DNA from: Anastatus disparis | Lineage: Eukaryota > Arthropoda > Insecta > Hymenoptera > Eupelmidae | NCBI GenBank assembly: GCA_017163975.1 | Contig: JAFFSR010000351.1 | Location: forward strand, 3,803,501 to 3,867,500 | Direction: 5' to 3' | DNA length: 64,000 nucleotides | The notes under the pieces: model-generated | What the model saw: only the letters and a program-made list of their open reading frames with translations | Databases searched by the model: none | What the model was told of the DNA's origin: nothing | Position numbers and translations under genes: made by a program | Part shown: positions 33,184 through 43,414 of the stretch, piece by piece | How positions within the stretch are numbered: the stretch's first letter is position 1 | How the letters are laid out: each line of letters opens with the position of its first letter

Positions 33184-33633
33184 TACATACAAAAATACAC
33201 TTTTTTTATTTGGCATTTTCCTATATCTCCTCTCATTAAGCAGATATCGGAAAAATAAAAAGACCCCTTTTTCGAACAAAAATCGTTAAATCTCGGTCAA
33301 TTTTGAACCTAGAAAATAACTAAAAAATAAATTTCAAGTTAAGCAAAATACCTTTAAAAGCAGCCGTGTAAAATTTTTCTACCATCATTTTCCGAAAAAT
33401 AATTCAAATTTAAACACAGGCGAAAAAAATTTTTTTTCTTCTATTTTTAAGTTGTAATATTTCCCGGACAAGTACTCAAAATTAAATTACCAATAAACCA
33501 TTAAAAATTCCGTACGAATACGTTTAAAATGAGTGGTCGTAGAGTTCTGTACAACCCTTATTTGTTGAGATACAAAATTTTTTAATAAGTACTTTTTTTC
33601 TCAACCGTGGCTCCATTTTATTGGACCCCACTG

Positions 33634-33635
<2 letters not shown>
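33184..33635. other. Intergenic, nothing recognised
   Basis: AT-rich, no gene or bounded repeat seen. Confidence 0.5.
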
Positions 33636-33638
<3 letters not shown>

Positions 33639-33678
<40 letters not shown>

Positions 33679-33716
33679 CTGTGCGTGCGTGTGTGTGTGT
33701 GTGTGTATGTGTGTAC
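33639..33716. repeat. (AT)n/(TG)n microsatellite
   Basis: (AT)n followed by (TG)n with CG interruptions. Reverse frames rich in His/Thr and Tyr/Ile are translations of it. Confidence 0.92.
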
Positions 33717-33849
33717 TTGTAGAGTTCTTGTATATACAAAGTTTATAAAATCTCAAAACATTTTTCTCACTATGAGAAAGAAGTACGGTTGGCATAACTG
33801 GATTCCTTCTTTAATACTTAATACTTAATTTAATACTTCTTGATATTGA

Positions 33850-34178
33850 CTATCTTCTTACTTTATTGTACTATTTTAAGAAAAAAAATGCATTAGCTTA
33901 TAATATGTACTGTGACCGTGAAGATTATTCAGTTACATTTTCAAATAAATTCATTCATTAGTTTTTTAGAATTTTGGATTTTTTGTTCAAAATCTAAAAA
34001 TATTAATACATAATATTAGAATCTAAAATTCTGAAAAACTAATGAATGAATTTATTTGAAAATTTAACTGAATATTCTTAATGGTAAATATTAGAAGCTA
34101 AAGCATTTCTTTTTCTCAAGTTTTGTAATAAAATGAAAAGATAGACCAAATCCATGAGTACAGGTGTAGTGTCCGTTT
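33850..34178. repeat. Palindromic repeat ending in the acaggtgtagtgtcc tip
   Basis: Hairpin arms (caaataaattcattcattag / complement at 34040-34070) and the tip gagtacaggtgtagtgtcc at the right end; the left tip is not preserved. Confidence 0.55.
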
Positions 34179-34754
34179 TACATCCCCTTAATCTTTTAGC
34201 ATGTAAATTTGATCAATTTTTTACGCTATTTTATTAACATATTTTAATCGTCTATAACTTTTGAATCAGATAACTTGGAAACTTTTTAATGCAAAAAAGC
34301 TAAAATTAAAGTAATGAGCTTGTATTTATGTATTGTTTATACACTTTTCTATCGGAGTTTTAGTTGCTAAGTTATTCAAGTTCCGATAAACGCTTCTTTT
34401 TACTATATTTTTTAATAAATGTCTACATCTCATTAGCACAAAAGAAAAAACATAGGTTAATTTTTTTTTATCAAAGAATCATACTCTGAAATTTCAAACG
34501 AATTCGTTTTCCTTGGTAGAATACTTTCTATGTTAGATAAATATATTATCATCACAAATTTTTAATTTTCATTGCATTGTATATATAAACAAAATTATTT
34601 ACGGACAATTTTTTTTCTAACAAAAATTAAATTTTATTGCATTTTTTGAAAAGTATATTGCTTTGAGTATACAGGGAAGTAAATTGTTAGTACTAATTTT
34701 CACTTTAAATAAATCTTTCTTTTTAAACGGATCTAAAAACGGATGTAGTATTCG

Positions 34755-35126
34755 TTTAAAAACGGATACTACACCTGTACTTATAAATATTAACTTCCTT
34801 TCAATTTTATTACTGGATTTCCAGAAAAGAAATGCATTAGCTTGTAGTATATACGATGATGATTATTTAGTAAAATTTTCAAATAAATTTATTCATTAGT
34901 TTTTAAGATATTTGGGTTTCTGTACAAAATCGAAAAATTTTAATAAATGAAATTTTGAAACCCAAAATTCTCAACAACTAATCAATGAATTTATTTAAAA
35001 ATTTAACTGAATAATCTTTATGGTACATACAACAAGCTAATGCATTTTTTTACTGGAAATTTTGCAATAAAATGGAAAGATAGTCAATATTTATGAGTAC
35101 AGGTGTAGTGTCCATTTTACATCTCC
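34755..35126. mobile_element. Hairpin MITE with ggacactacacctgtac tips
   Basis: Left tip ggatactacacctgtacttat and right tip its complement; arms match across atgcattagctt and aataaatttattcattag. Same family as 33850-34178 and as the ends of 35098-38312. Confidence 0.7.
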
Positions 35127-35937
35127 TTGGGGTATCCTCATATCAGAATAGAGTTCTACCTTATCTACATTTGTATTATATATTTCAATAAAAATTTAAC
35201 TATTTATGGTTAAAATTCATAATAGAGACACATTCTTAGCATCCTAAAGAATTTATTCACTGAGAACTAAAAAGTCTAGCTACTAGACTTAGAGTTTAGC
35301 CGGAGCGCCAAAACGCACTATAGTACGCGCGCCGTAAAAGGGATTAGTGGCTAGTCCCTAGGGCGCATTGCAAACGCACAAGAGCGCGATAGCAGCGCCC
35401 ATGACGAATGTAAAGGGAAGATTCATGCGTATGTTCAGTGTTTGAACTCTTTTGGCTTGAAGGGCAGACTTTTCGGCTCAAAGCGTCGACTTTTCACAAG
35501 GCTTGTTACTGATCTTAAGTGGGGGTAATAGCTGAGCGAATAACTTCTCAGTGTTGCAATGCTAAAAGACAGTATAAAGATAAAAACAAAGAGAGAACTG
35601 CATAATACGATTATCTATGACTACATTGGATGGCTAATCGTATTAAGCACTTTTCGTCTTTATTTTTACCCTTACATTGTCTTTGAACAATGCAATGAAT
35701 TCTTTGAAATGTTAAAAATGTGCCTCTGCTACGAGTGTTAGTCATAAATAGTTAAATTTTTATTAATTTATGATAAAGTGCATAATTCAGATGTAGATAA
35801 CGTAGAGCTTTATGTCGGTATGAGGATTCCCTTTATGAAATAGAATAATTAAAAAAAAAATAATATATCTACGTATACCATTTACAATGACAAATGGAGA
35901 CAAACAATTTCGTTGGTGAAACCATTTTTTTTTTTTT

Positions 35938-35988
35938 GAAAAAGTTAATTATATAGAGGATATTGTCCTCTATATAATTAACTTTTTT
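35938..35988. repeat. Perfect 22-base-arm palindrome
   Basis: Arms aaaagttaattatatagagga and exact complement around a 4-5 base loop. Confidence 0.85.
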
Positions 35989-36194
35989 CATATGATGATA
36001 TCAGATAGATTCTAGCCCGGTTCCCGTTTAACACATTACATCAGGCTAGCCTATCTGACACATCATACCGAAATCTTTGACTACCGATCGATGGTCAGTC
36101 ATTTTTGTGACCAACAATCAACCGATACCCAATAAGATCGGATTTTTTTTAAGAGCCGCGCGATATTGTTAGCACATGCATTAATTTTTCTTTT

Positions 36195-36290
36195 GAAAAA
36201 AAAGTCAGAGGTACCTGGCCAGGATTCGAACCCATGCCCACCGCGTTGAAGGCAAGAGCTCTATCCGTTACGCCACCGCGCTCTTTGTTG
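36195..36290 (-). repeat. tRNA-like SINE head, reverse strand
   Basis: Reverse strand shows an A box (tggcgtaacggatagagc) and a B box (ggttcgaatcc), then a T-rich/A-rich tail. The acceptor stem is not closed. Confidence 0.6.
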
Positions 36291-37325
36291 ATTGAACCAT
36301 ACGATTTATTTTTTTATCTTCAGCAAGAACTAAATTGTATTAACTTAAAACAATACAAAATATAAAAGCAATGAGATCTTTAAAGCAATGAATCCATTAC
36401 TTTTATTCAGAACATTACCACCAACATCAAACATCAGTCCTTTGAAAAAGAAACGTGTTTCCACAATTCTAGTAGTTTTGATTGTGGTTTAAGACATTTT
36501 GTTGAATGTAATTTGATTTAGTAATAATATAATGTATTTAAATAATAAGCTCCGGAATCATTCAGTAGATACTCTTGACTACGTATTAGACAGTGCTGCA
36601 TCTTTTCATGTACTTTTCATTTATTGTACTAATTCATTATTTAACTCTCCTTTTTCAGTAGATGATGTTATTGTTAGAAATTGTCTAGCAACATCAACTT
36701 TGCTAGAATCTACAGAATTTATTTTTAACTGTTACAAGACTCATATTATTGTCATCAAACTTCGAATGGTATTACTGTGTACAACAGGCTTATATTAGCA
36801 TTCTTTTTGACTATAGCCAGTTTCATAAATTATTTTCTTCAATGTACTTCCTACTTTTACACAAATTCACAACAATTTAAATTGCGTGTTAGTCATTAGG
36901 ATTTTAAACATATAAATACTTATCACATCTAGCCACACTGCAATTAGCACCTGCTATAGATTTGATGTATGATTACCACATTTTATTCGCATTTGCAGTA
37001 AATTTATCTTGACTGATTTTTACAAATAATCTTGATGAATTAATTGGGCATAATTTAATACTTTAAAAAAAAGTGTGTGTTTTTTTAATTATTGGTTACC
37101 TACTTTAATGTAATGATAGCATGATGTTGTAATACCAGAAGTAAAGCACACAATTAATATTTTAATAATTCAAACACAGTTATATAATCACTTCTTTTAA
37201 ATTCTAAATATCTTACGCTTTTAATTTCCAATTGCAAGCGCTCTCAAATATTGTTTTTTTCTTAATAATTATTCTAAACTGAATCTAACTAATTAAAAAC
37301 TTAATTAGTTAAAACTAGAGTATTG

Positions 37326-37881
37326 TGTATTGGGAACTTACACACTTGCGATGACCTCTCGTGGAATAGGCGTATAAGTAATCTTAATCACAATATTGCA
37401 TTGAGTAATATAGTGATTGGTGTTTTATTTTCATTTTTTAATTAAAAAGTGATTGCAATATAAATAAAAGAGTTCAAAACACGTAAAAAAATTCAAACAG
37501 AGATTATTGAGCAGCAAGAAGTCGAAAAATTAAAGCAGCCAAGAATTTAAATATTATTTTTCTTCGCTTTTAAACAAGCAGAATATCCGAAAAGATAGAT
37601 TTGTATGAAGTGTGGACAAGTAGACTTCTGCAAGCAATAAGCTGTAAAGTTAACCTCACCATTTAATGTACATTTATGATTTATTTTACATTTTATTGAA
37701 TAGGACCTGATAAAACATTTCTCCTTCTAGAAATTTACGTTGTGCACGATTGGTGTTATCGTATTTACAAATATTTTTTATGGAGATTTTCTTTAGACTA
37801 AAAAATTAATGTCATTACATTCAAGCCCGATTTGTATTATGGTTTGCTGTCGCCGTGTTAGTTTACTAAGTTCCCAATACA
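37326..37881. repeat. Region with 15-bp inverted ends TGTATTGGGAACTTA
   Basis: TGTATTGGGAACTTA at 37326 and its exact complement at 37867-37881. Interior non-coding, no target duplication seen. Confidence 0.45.
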
Positions 37882-38312
37882 TTTTTTTAACTCAAATCAT
37901 TTCATGCACCGTGATGCACATAAATCTGCAATCCTGAAGAAAAAAAATTTACATTAGAAACCTAAAAATAAAGCAACGAATTCGAATAATTTTCATTTTA
38001 TCATGATATTGTTGATAATTAATAAGGAAAAGCTTGAGAAATGATTCTATCAAAAAACGATTTCAACAAAGTTTTAAGTTAAGTAACAGGTTTATTCATC
38101 ACGTTGATTCTTTCAAATCATATCTAAAAAAAATTCATAACTATGTTTTTATTTTTTAAACTTTTCGTTGTTTCACAATTAATTTTACTCACAATACAAC
38201 AGTTTAATAATCATCCTCTAGAAAAGTAAACGGTCTCAGCTCTCTCGTGTATGTGGTGGATATTGGACTACGCGCTGTAAAATGGACACTACACCTGTAC
38301 TCATAAATCAAT

Positions 38313-38804
38313 TTTCAAATTGAGCTCATAGTCAACGAGTATAGACGCTTATAGAAACACCGTAGGTTATTGAAATTCTTCTTATTCTATATACGTTTAT
38401 ATTCGTTGCTATAATACTAAAGTACGTTTAGTGTTGTTCAGCTGCTTGCCATTCGTTACAAGTGAGAGAGATAATATGTACAGACGTTAAACCACGTAGA
38501 ACATTTTTAAATTTTACAACTTATTGACTGATTCCGTCTTTTCGGTCATTTTCATTGGAGGATTTTTAAAATATTCTACGCGATTCAATATCCGTAGCTT
38601 TTCATCATGTAAAACGATTAGCTATCTAAATGCTTGCTGTAAATCACAATTACATATAAATATGCGACACTTATGTAATTAGAATATACTTATTATTTAA
38701 CGATGTTTAAAAATTTTTTTATTATCGATGAATGAAATGCTTAATTTAATCATCCGATTCTAATATGTAAGAACCTTCATGATTCAAAAATATATTTTTA
38801 ATAT
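38313..38804. other. Intergenic, nothing recognised
   Basis: AT-rich; no gene seen. Confidence 0.5.
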
Positions 38805-39440
38805 TACACTGTAAAAAATTTTCTGGTAACTATACCAGTTTCCTGTAAATAATTACATGTTTTAGCCATGTGAAGTTACATTTTTATGTAACTTTACATC
38901 GCTGAGCGTAGGTCCTACTACGATCGCGGTATTTTTCCCATGCTTAGCAGTGTAATGTTACAGTCAGTATCAACATGGCTATCTGGTAAAAATACATGAC
39001 ATACGTGAACTTTCGCGACAGCAGAAACACATTTTAAACACAATAAGAAATATTTTATTCTTATTAATTGATGTTTAACTAATCTTTTCAAATTTCATAG
39101 TGTAATAAGTAATAAACGTTTAACGTATATTTTTTATTAAATTATATCGAATGTAGGTTAGAAACGATGGATCATGTAATTTTACCGGTTTTCATGTGTA
39201 TTTAACACGCTCAGCAACTAATGTTTAACATAAAGTTATTAAATAATCTTTTCAAATTTCATAGTGTAATAAGTAATAAACTTTTAACGTATATTTTTTA
39301 TTAAATTATATCGAATGTAGGTTAGAAACGATGGGTCATGTAATTTTACCGGTTTTCATGTGTATTTAAAACGCTCAGCAAGGGTACCGATACTTACCAT
39401 GCTCAGCGATGTAAAGTTCCGAAAAATTTTTTACTGTGTA
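38805..39440. mobile_element. MITE with TACAC(A/T)GTAAAAAATTTT tips and internal tandem copy
   Basis: About 20-bp inverted tips flanked by TA. Inside, a ~140-base block (taatcttttcaaatttcatag ... cgctcagcaa) is repeated with a 164-base period (from 39080 and 39244). Several inner copies of a gctcagc word. Non-coding. Confidence 0.7.
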
Positions 39441-39656
39441 TATCGTAAATTTTCAAATCAAGAGAGATGGGTATAAAATAAAATTATCACACAGTAAAAA
39501 ATTTTGTGTAATTCGTCAAATTTTTTTTTGTACACAAATTTTTGTATTAAAATTTTACATGTTTGTAAAATCAACATAAAAGTTTTTGTAATTTAAAAAT
39601 TTCTGTGTACTTTTAAAATCAACACAAAAATTTTTGCAGAGTTAACACATGAGTAG

Positions 39657-39965
39657 ATAAGCTATGCCGATTTGAATTCATGCCGATTCTAATTCACCTG
39701 AATTAGAATTGATATGAATTCGAATCGGCATAGAGGTGGGGGGGCCAGTTCTAATTCACCTGAAGTAGAGGTGAAGTAGAATTACCTTAGGATTTTTTTA
39801 AGTAAAATCGGTATAGAGGTGGGAAAACCAGTTTGAATTCACCTCTGTATGAATTTGAATCGGTATAGAGGTGGGAGGATCAGTTCGAATTCACCTGAAG
39901 TAGAATTGCAGAAACGAGTTGGAGTGGGGAGATTGATTCTAATTCATGTGAAGCAGAATTATTTG
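39657..39965. repeat. Tandem degenerate repeats at the edge of Polinton B
   Basis: A ~60-70 base unit with gaatcggtatagaggtggg followed by agttctaattcacctgaag is repeated about four times, some units inverted. It lies outside the last gene and may be the terminal region of the element. Confidence 0.7.
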
Positions 39966-39989
39966 TCCATTATCTACTTAGTTAGAAAC

Positions 39990-40151
39990 TTATAGCTTTT
40001 TATATTTTATATCCTTAGATGGCATTTGTGATTTATATTTTTCATAGTACTCTTTCCATGTTGTTTTCTCATCCTTCACCTTTTTATCAGGTGGAAGAAG
40101 AGGAGTGTACTCTGAAAAATTTTGAGTGGTATGACTTGGAGTCTGTCCCAT
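39990..40151 (-). CDS. Small protein with N-myristoylation-type start
   Basis: 53 residues starting MGQTPSHTTQ, a good N-myristoylation context (Gly2, small polar residue at 6), then a lysine-rich C-terminal half ending in KYKKL. No hydrophobic segment. Start chosen at 40151 because a TATA box (TATAAAAAG, first T at 40191) is exactly 32 bases before a TCATT initiator (A at 40159), leaving an 8-base leader. Fatty-acylated plus basic suggests attachment to the inner face of membranes. No relative recognised; the leading MGQT resembles retroviral Gag only superficially. Last gene at this end of the element; not seen in A. Confidence 0.6.
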   Translation of the reverse strand: MGQTPSHTTQNFSEYTPLLPPDKKVKDEKTTWKEYYEKYKSQMPSKDIKYKKL

Positions 40152-40158
40152 GATGAAA

Positions 40159-40240
40159 TGAATGTGAATCACGATGTGTTAGCTTTTTATAAGAAGTGAT
40201 GGAAGCCCCAACCTTCGCCTCCATCTGTGAGGTACAACCA
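40159..40240 (-). promoter_or_regulatory. Promoter with conserved upstream motif, copy 1
   Basis: A ~48-base motif (reverse strand tggttgtacctcacagatgg then ggttggggcttccatcactt) sits directly upstream of TATAAAAAG. Two more copies are at 40786-40843 and 55118-55166, each followed at the same distance by an A/T-rich TATA-like word. Confidence 0.6.
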
Positions 40241-40317
40241 AGAATCGCCACTTGTGAACCTCTTACTCCGAGAAGTGCACTCATGACTCGTATACCTCTC
40301 CGTTAACTTCCAAGCGC

Positions 40318-40629
40318 TTATGTTAAGGAGAACTCGAGATCTTTTCCGTTGTCATCATCTAAATACTTCACAAACAACTTAAAATTTTTAATGGCCTCTT
40401 GCAACTCGAAGTAAAACTCCTTATTTTCCTGTAAGGCTCTGCATACGCGAGATGGAATAAAAATGTGCCATTCGTGATCTAAAGTTGCCATCAATCTAAA
40501 CTTATCCTTACATTTAACTGGTCTAAACTCACTCGCATAATAAGTCTGATCTTTCTTTAAGGGGAATATATTCCCAATGGCACGATAGACGCGTCCACGA
40601 GCTGCCTCGTTGAATTTATCAAGATCCAT
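40318..40629 (-). CDS. Small Polinton protein, possible OB fold (paralogue 2)
   Basis: 103 residues, MDLDKFNEAARGRVY at the start, then alternating strand-like segments (YYASEFRPVKCKDKF, ATLDHEWHIFIPSRV) and an acidic tail. It is paralogous to the protein at 49105-49404: both begin MD-x(2)-K-x-N-x(2)-ARG and share a basic 'F/YG or KF' turn, ...LD.E..IF.P..V and a final K-x-LEFS. The strand pattern and size suggest an OB-fold DNA-binding protein; that is inference. It is intact and transcribed away from the capsid block; conserved motif copy 2 lies ~160 bases upstream. Confidence 0.65.
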   Translation of the reverse strand: MDLDKFNEAARGRVYRAIGNIFPLKKDQTYYASEFRPVKCKDKFRLMATLDHEWHIFIPSRVCRALQENKEFYFELQEAIKNFKLFVKYLDDDNGKDLEFSLT

Positions 40630-40785
40630 ATTTCTCTGATAAAGAATTCTAAATTCACTTAGCAGAGTCTGATAAATGAATGACTCGAACTGGTTCGGGA
40701 GTTCTCTTAAGTAGCGGTTGAGCCGTGACTACTGCGTAGATCTCCCCCTCCATAGGATGACATTAAACAAAAACTTTGTTTTTTA

Positions 40786-40843
40786 GGAAGTGGTGAGAGC
40801 CCCAACCATCGCCCTCCACCTGTGAGATACATCCATTAAGCAT
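40786..40843 (-). promoter_or_regulatory. Conserved upstream motif, copy 2
   Basis: Reverse strand tgtatctcacaggtggag then ggttggggctctcaccactt, followed by ctaaaaaac in place of a TATA box. Likely promoter of the 40318-40629 gene. Confidence 0.5.
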
Positions 40844-40882
40844 TATCTCTCCTTTTTACTTCCTATGGTAGCATAAATCCAC

Positions 40883-41353
40883 TTATTTATTTTTAGTAAA
40901 GTATTTTTTCATAAGTCTGACATTGTGCAGAGCACAACGAGCTTTGTATGTATCATTGTGATTAGGGCAAACAGTCACAAGCTTTATTTTATCAGCTGGT
41001 GGAAAACCCATTTCGGTGATGTCATAAACTTTGAACTTGAAGCGTTCTAGTCATTTTTTTCTTATGCTACCCACGACAAAAATTTTGGTCGCATCATGTA
41101 AGGCTTCTCTAAGAATATTGCCTACGTCAGTATAGGGAATGGTACCAGAGTTCCATGACAAACCATGATAGTAATATTTCAACCACGTATTTTGTTCTTT
41201 AAACTCGTCCGAAAGTCTACGCTAGGAATATGGTTTGTTGAAAAGGAGTACCAGAGGTTCGATATCATCGTTGAGCGGCATTACAGCCAACTCTTTGAGA
41301 ATATAGTCATCGCCAGACTGTTTGAAACCCTGCATATCCACCAAGTACTCCAT
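40883..41353 (-). pseudogene. MEYV-family copy, decayed
   Basis: Starts MEYLVDMQGFKQSG and aligns over its length with the next gene, including the WNSG block and the final CxxH...C-A-x(2)-N-V-x(2)-M-KKYF block, ending at TAA 40883-40885. In-frame stops occur after the KPYS block (near 41225) and near 41055. It lies only 14 bases downstream of the intact paralogue: a tandem duplication within the element. Confidence 0.75.
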
Positions 41354-41367
41354 GCTGATAACTTTTT

Positions 41368-41901
41368 TTACAGTTCTGATTCACTGTCGGTATTTGCACG
41401 AGTGTCTTCCCAGTCCATAACCCAATCACTAAAATCACTGAAATATAACTTTTGTATTAATTTAACGTTATTAACAGCACATGTATTTTTATACATGCAA
41501 TTATGATGTGAACAAAAGACTGTTTTAGTTAGCCGTTGATCAAAATGGGGAATACCCGGTTCACTAATATCCACAACTTTAAAATCAAACTTCTCTAACC
41601 ACTCTTTTTTCACTTTACCAATCACAAAAACTTGTGTAGCGTTCTGCAGAGTTTGTCGAAGAATTTTTTCTATTTCAGTATACTCATGATCTCCAGAATT
41701 CCAAGCTAGTCCGTGATAGCAAAGCTCGAGCCAGAGATTTTCACGCTTGTATTTCGTAGTTAACTTTTTCCAAGGAAAAGGTGGTTTGAAAATATGCACC
41801 GTTGGTTCAGACGACTCAACAAGAGGAACAACAGCCAACTCTTTTAAAACAAACTCTTTACCTGGCTTTTTAAAACCTTGTAAGTCCACTGCGTATTCCA
41901 T
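41368..41901 (-). CDS. MEYV-family protein (B1), intact
   Basis: 177 residues, unknown function. MEYAVDLQGFKKPG start, FVLKELAVVPL, FKPPFPWKKL, a W-L-E-L-C-YHGLAWNSG block, VIGKVKKEWLEKF, then CSHHN...CAVNNVKLIQKLYF and an acidic tail (DWEDTRANTDSESEL). It has the family's Cys/His pattern but lacks the CxxC ribbon of the A copy. A TATAAG box lies ~30 bases before a TCATT initiator (A at 41914), 13 bases ahead of the ATG, preceded by four 21-bp repeats. Follows the capsid gene on the same strand, the same place as in A. Confidence 0.75.
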   Translation of the reverse strand: MEYAVDLQGFKKPGKEFVLKELAVVPLVESSEPTVHIFKPPFPWKKLTTKYKRENLWLELCYHGLAWNSGDHEYTEIEKILRQTLQNATQVFVIGKVKKEWLEKFDFKVVDISEPGIPHFDQRLTKTVFCSHHNCMYKNTCAVNNVKLIQKLYFSDFSDWVMDWEDTRANTDSESEL

Positions 41902-41950
41902 CTTGTTAAAGAATGAGATCTCAGCTCGCTCTCGCTTTCTTATATCCTAG

Positions 41951-42032
41951 TATCCCCACTCCTTTGCAGACTATCCCCACTCCTTTGCAGACTATCCCCT
42001 CTCCTTTGCAGACTATCCCCACTCCTTTAGAC
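41951..42032. repeat. Four tandem 21-bp repeats before the MEYV promoter
   Basis: Unit tatccccactcctttgcagac, three full copies and one 19-base copy. The last overlaps the stop codon of the capsid gene (42027-42029). Position directly upstream of a TATA box suggests an upstream regulatory array. Confidence 0.85.
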
Positions 42033-43219
42033 TAATTTTTTGACATCACCGCTTATGGCGTTGTATTCTATGATTCTATCATGTAAGATTAGACAGTAAG
42101 CTGAAGTTCCAACTGGAAAGTTTTGTTTGGTTTCGAATTCAAGACGAACATCAACTGGAGCACTCTTCAGAGAATCATTTTGTTTTGAACAATCGATGAC
42201 TATCAGTGGCATGTGATTGATATAATCTGATTTTTCCAGCTTTGGCTCGGACTCCTTCCCATAGTATGCATTTTGGAAATTAGCGTACATATCGTATAAT
42301 ATTGCATACTGATTATTGACAATATCAAGATTCATATTTCCGTAAGGATAGTATGTAGAATTGAGAAATAGTTTTACATTGCTCAAATTGCAGATCAAAC
42401 TGACTAGCGTTAGCAGTTTTTTGTCCTTTTCGATTTGTCTGGAAACCAAGAATGATAAAACGAGGCTTCTCCAGCTGATTAGATGTTTTGACTGTCCATA
42501 CATGTCTTGTTGATGCCGGTAATAATGGATATTCATATAATTCCCAGGAACGAAAACTCATTAAGATAGGTTTATTTTTCTCGATTTGTCGAAGCATGCG
42601 AATTTTACATTCATTGGATAACTGTATATGAGGCATAAGCCACTCGATCCTTAAAAGATCAATTTTGAAATCTTCGTAAGCATTAGTAGCATTCGGTGTT
42701 TGTATTACTGCGTTAATATCGTTCCTGGATCTCGTGAGGATAATCTTCGGCAAAGCCGAAAATCATACTGAGAGGTATGAAAATATCAAAATAGCCATTG
42801 TTATTAATGATCTTCCGAGTTTCCGTTATATCAATCCAACCAGCATTTTCTATAATCAAACTCTGACTAGGGTTGAGTGATACCCAACCCTTTATAACGG
42901 TGGTCAATCCAACATTCTTACAGCGATCGATCTCAATAGCATTAATTTCATAGCGAACTTCCTCGAATAGATGACAGATGCCATTATTAACTAAGTTAGT
43001 TCTTGTTAAAGCAGTGCCATCTTGTTGAGTTAATTTTCCCACTATGTGTAGAGAACTCCGCGAAGGCAAAAGATTTAAATCTTGATGTTGAATTGATATG
43101 CGAATTCCATCGCTATTATTGAAATTTGACGAGGTGTAAGGCTGGTACGCGTGCACCTCACAGTGAGCTATTGACTCATCCAATGTTACTCCTGTCCTTA
43201 TGTTTAAAATTTCCTCCAT
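42027..43219 (-). pseudogene. Polinton B major capsid protein, frameshifted
   Basis: Same protein as at 11808-13031: AYQPYTSSN, RISIQHQDLNLLPSRSSLH, FRSWELYEYPLLPAS and VDVRLEFETKQNF blocks are present across three overlapping frames, about 397 codons. Frameshifts lie near 42730 and near 42400, so the gene is broken while its neighbours penton and protease are intact. Start at 43219 (MEEILNIRTG). These breaks could also be assembly errors, to be checked against reads. Confidence 0.82.
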
Positions 43220-43341
43220 TTCTTTGAAAACAGCAAAAAATTAAGCACGTAATTTTCTACCAGGAGCTCTTATTTTTAAGCCTTGGCTTTTCAAAAACTG
43301 AATGTTCTGCCGTGTTAATACTTTGACTTGTCGATGATGAC

Positions 43342-43375
43342 TGATGTTTGAATGCCATCTTGATTTACTTATATA
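43342..43375 (-). promoter_or_regulatory. Core promoter of capsid gene (B)
   Basis: TATATAAG (first T at 43375) and CATCAGTCA initiator (A at 43342), 33 bases, as in A. An intervening ATG (43358) is upstream of the predicted start of transcription. Confidence 0.7.
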
Positions 43376-43414
43376 CCCTTTTTTATTTTTATTGTTATAA
43401 ACCACTCCCATTTT

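Larger units (their letters stand above)
35098..38312. mobile_element. Region bounded by the same inverted tip, 3.2 kb
   Basis: gagtacaggtgtagtgtccatt at 35098 and its complement aatggacactacacctgtactc at about 38281-38305 face each other. Inside: a GC-richer block at 35280-35540, a perfect palindrome, a tRNA-like sequence, and otherwise AT-rich DNA without recognisable genes. It may be one large element or two small MITEs framing host DNA. Confidence 0.45.

Noticed and set aside
33524..33795. Reverse frames with His-Thr and Tyr-Ile runs
   Set aside because: Translations of the (AT)n/(TG)n microsatellite.
36532..36798. 88-codon forward frame
   Set aside because: No domain, no promoter pair, within AT-rich element interior; expected by chance.
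39990..40151. MGQT start as evidence of a retroviral Gag
   Set aside because: Only the first four residues resemble Gag; length, context and the rest of the chain do not.
40087..40284. 65-codon reverse frame starting MSALLGVRG
   Set aside because: It overlaps the conserved promoter motif and the acylated small gene in another frame, and shows no family signature.
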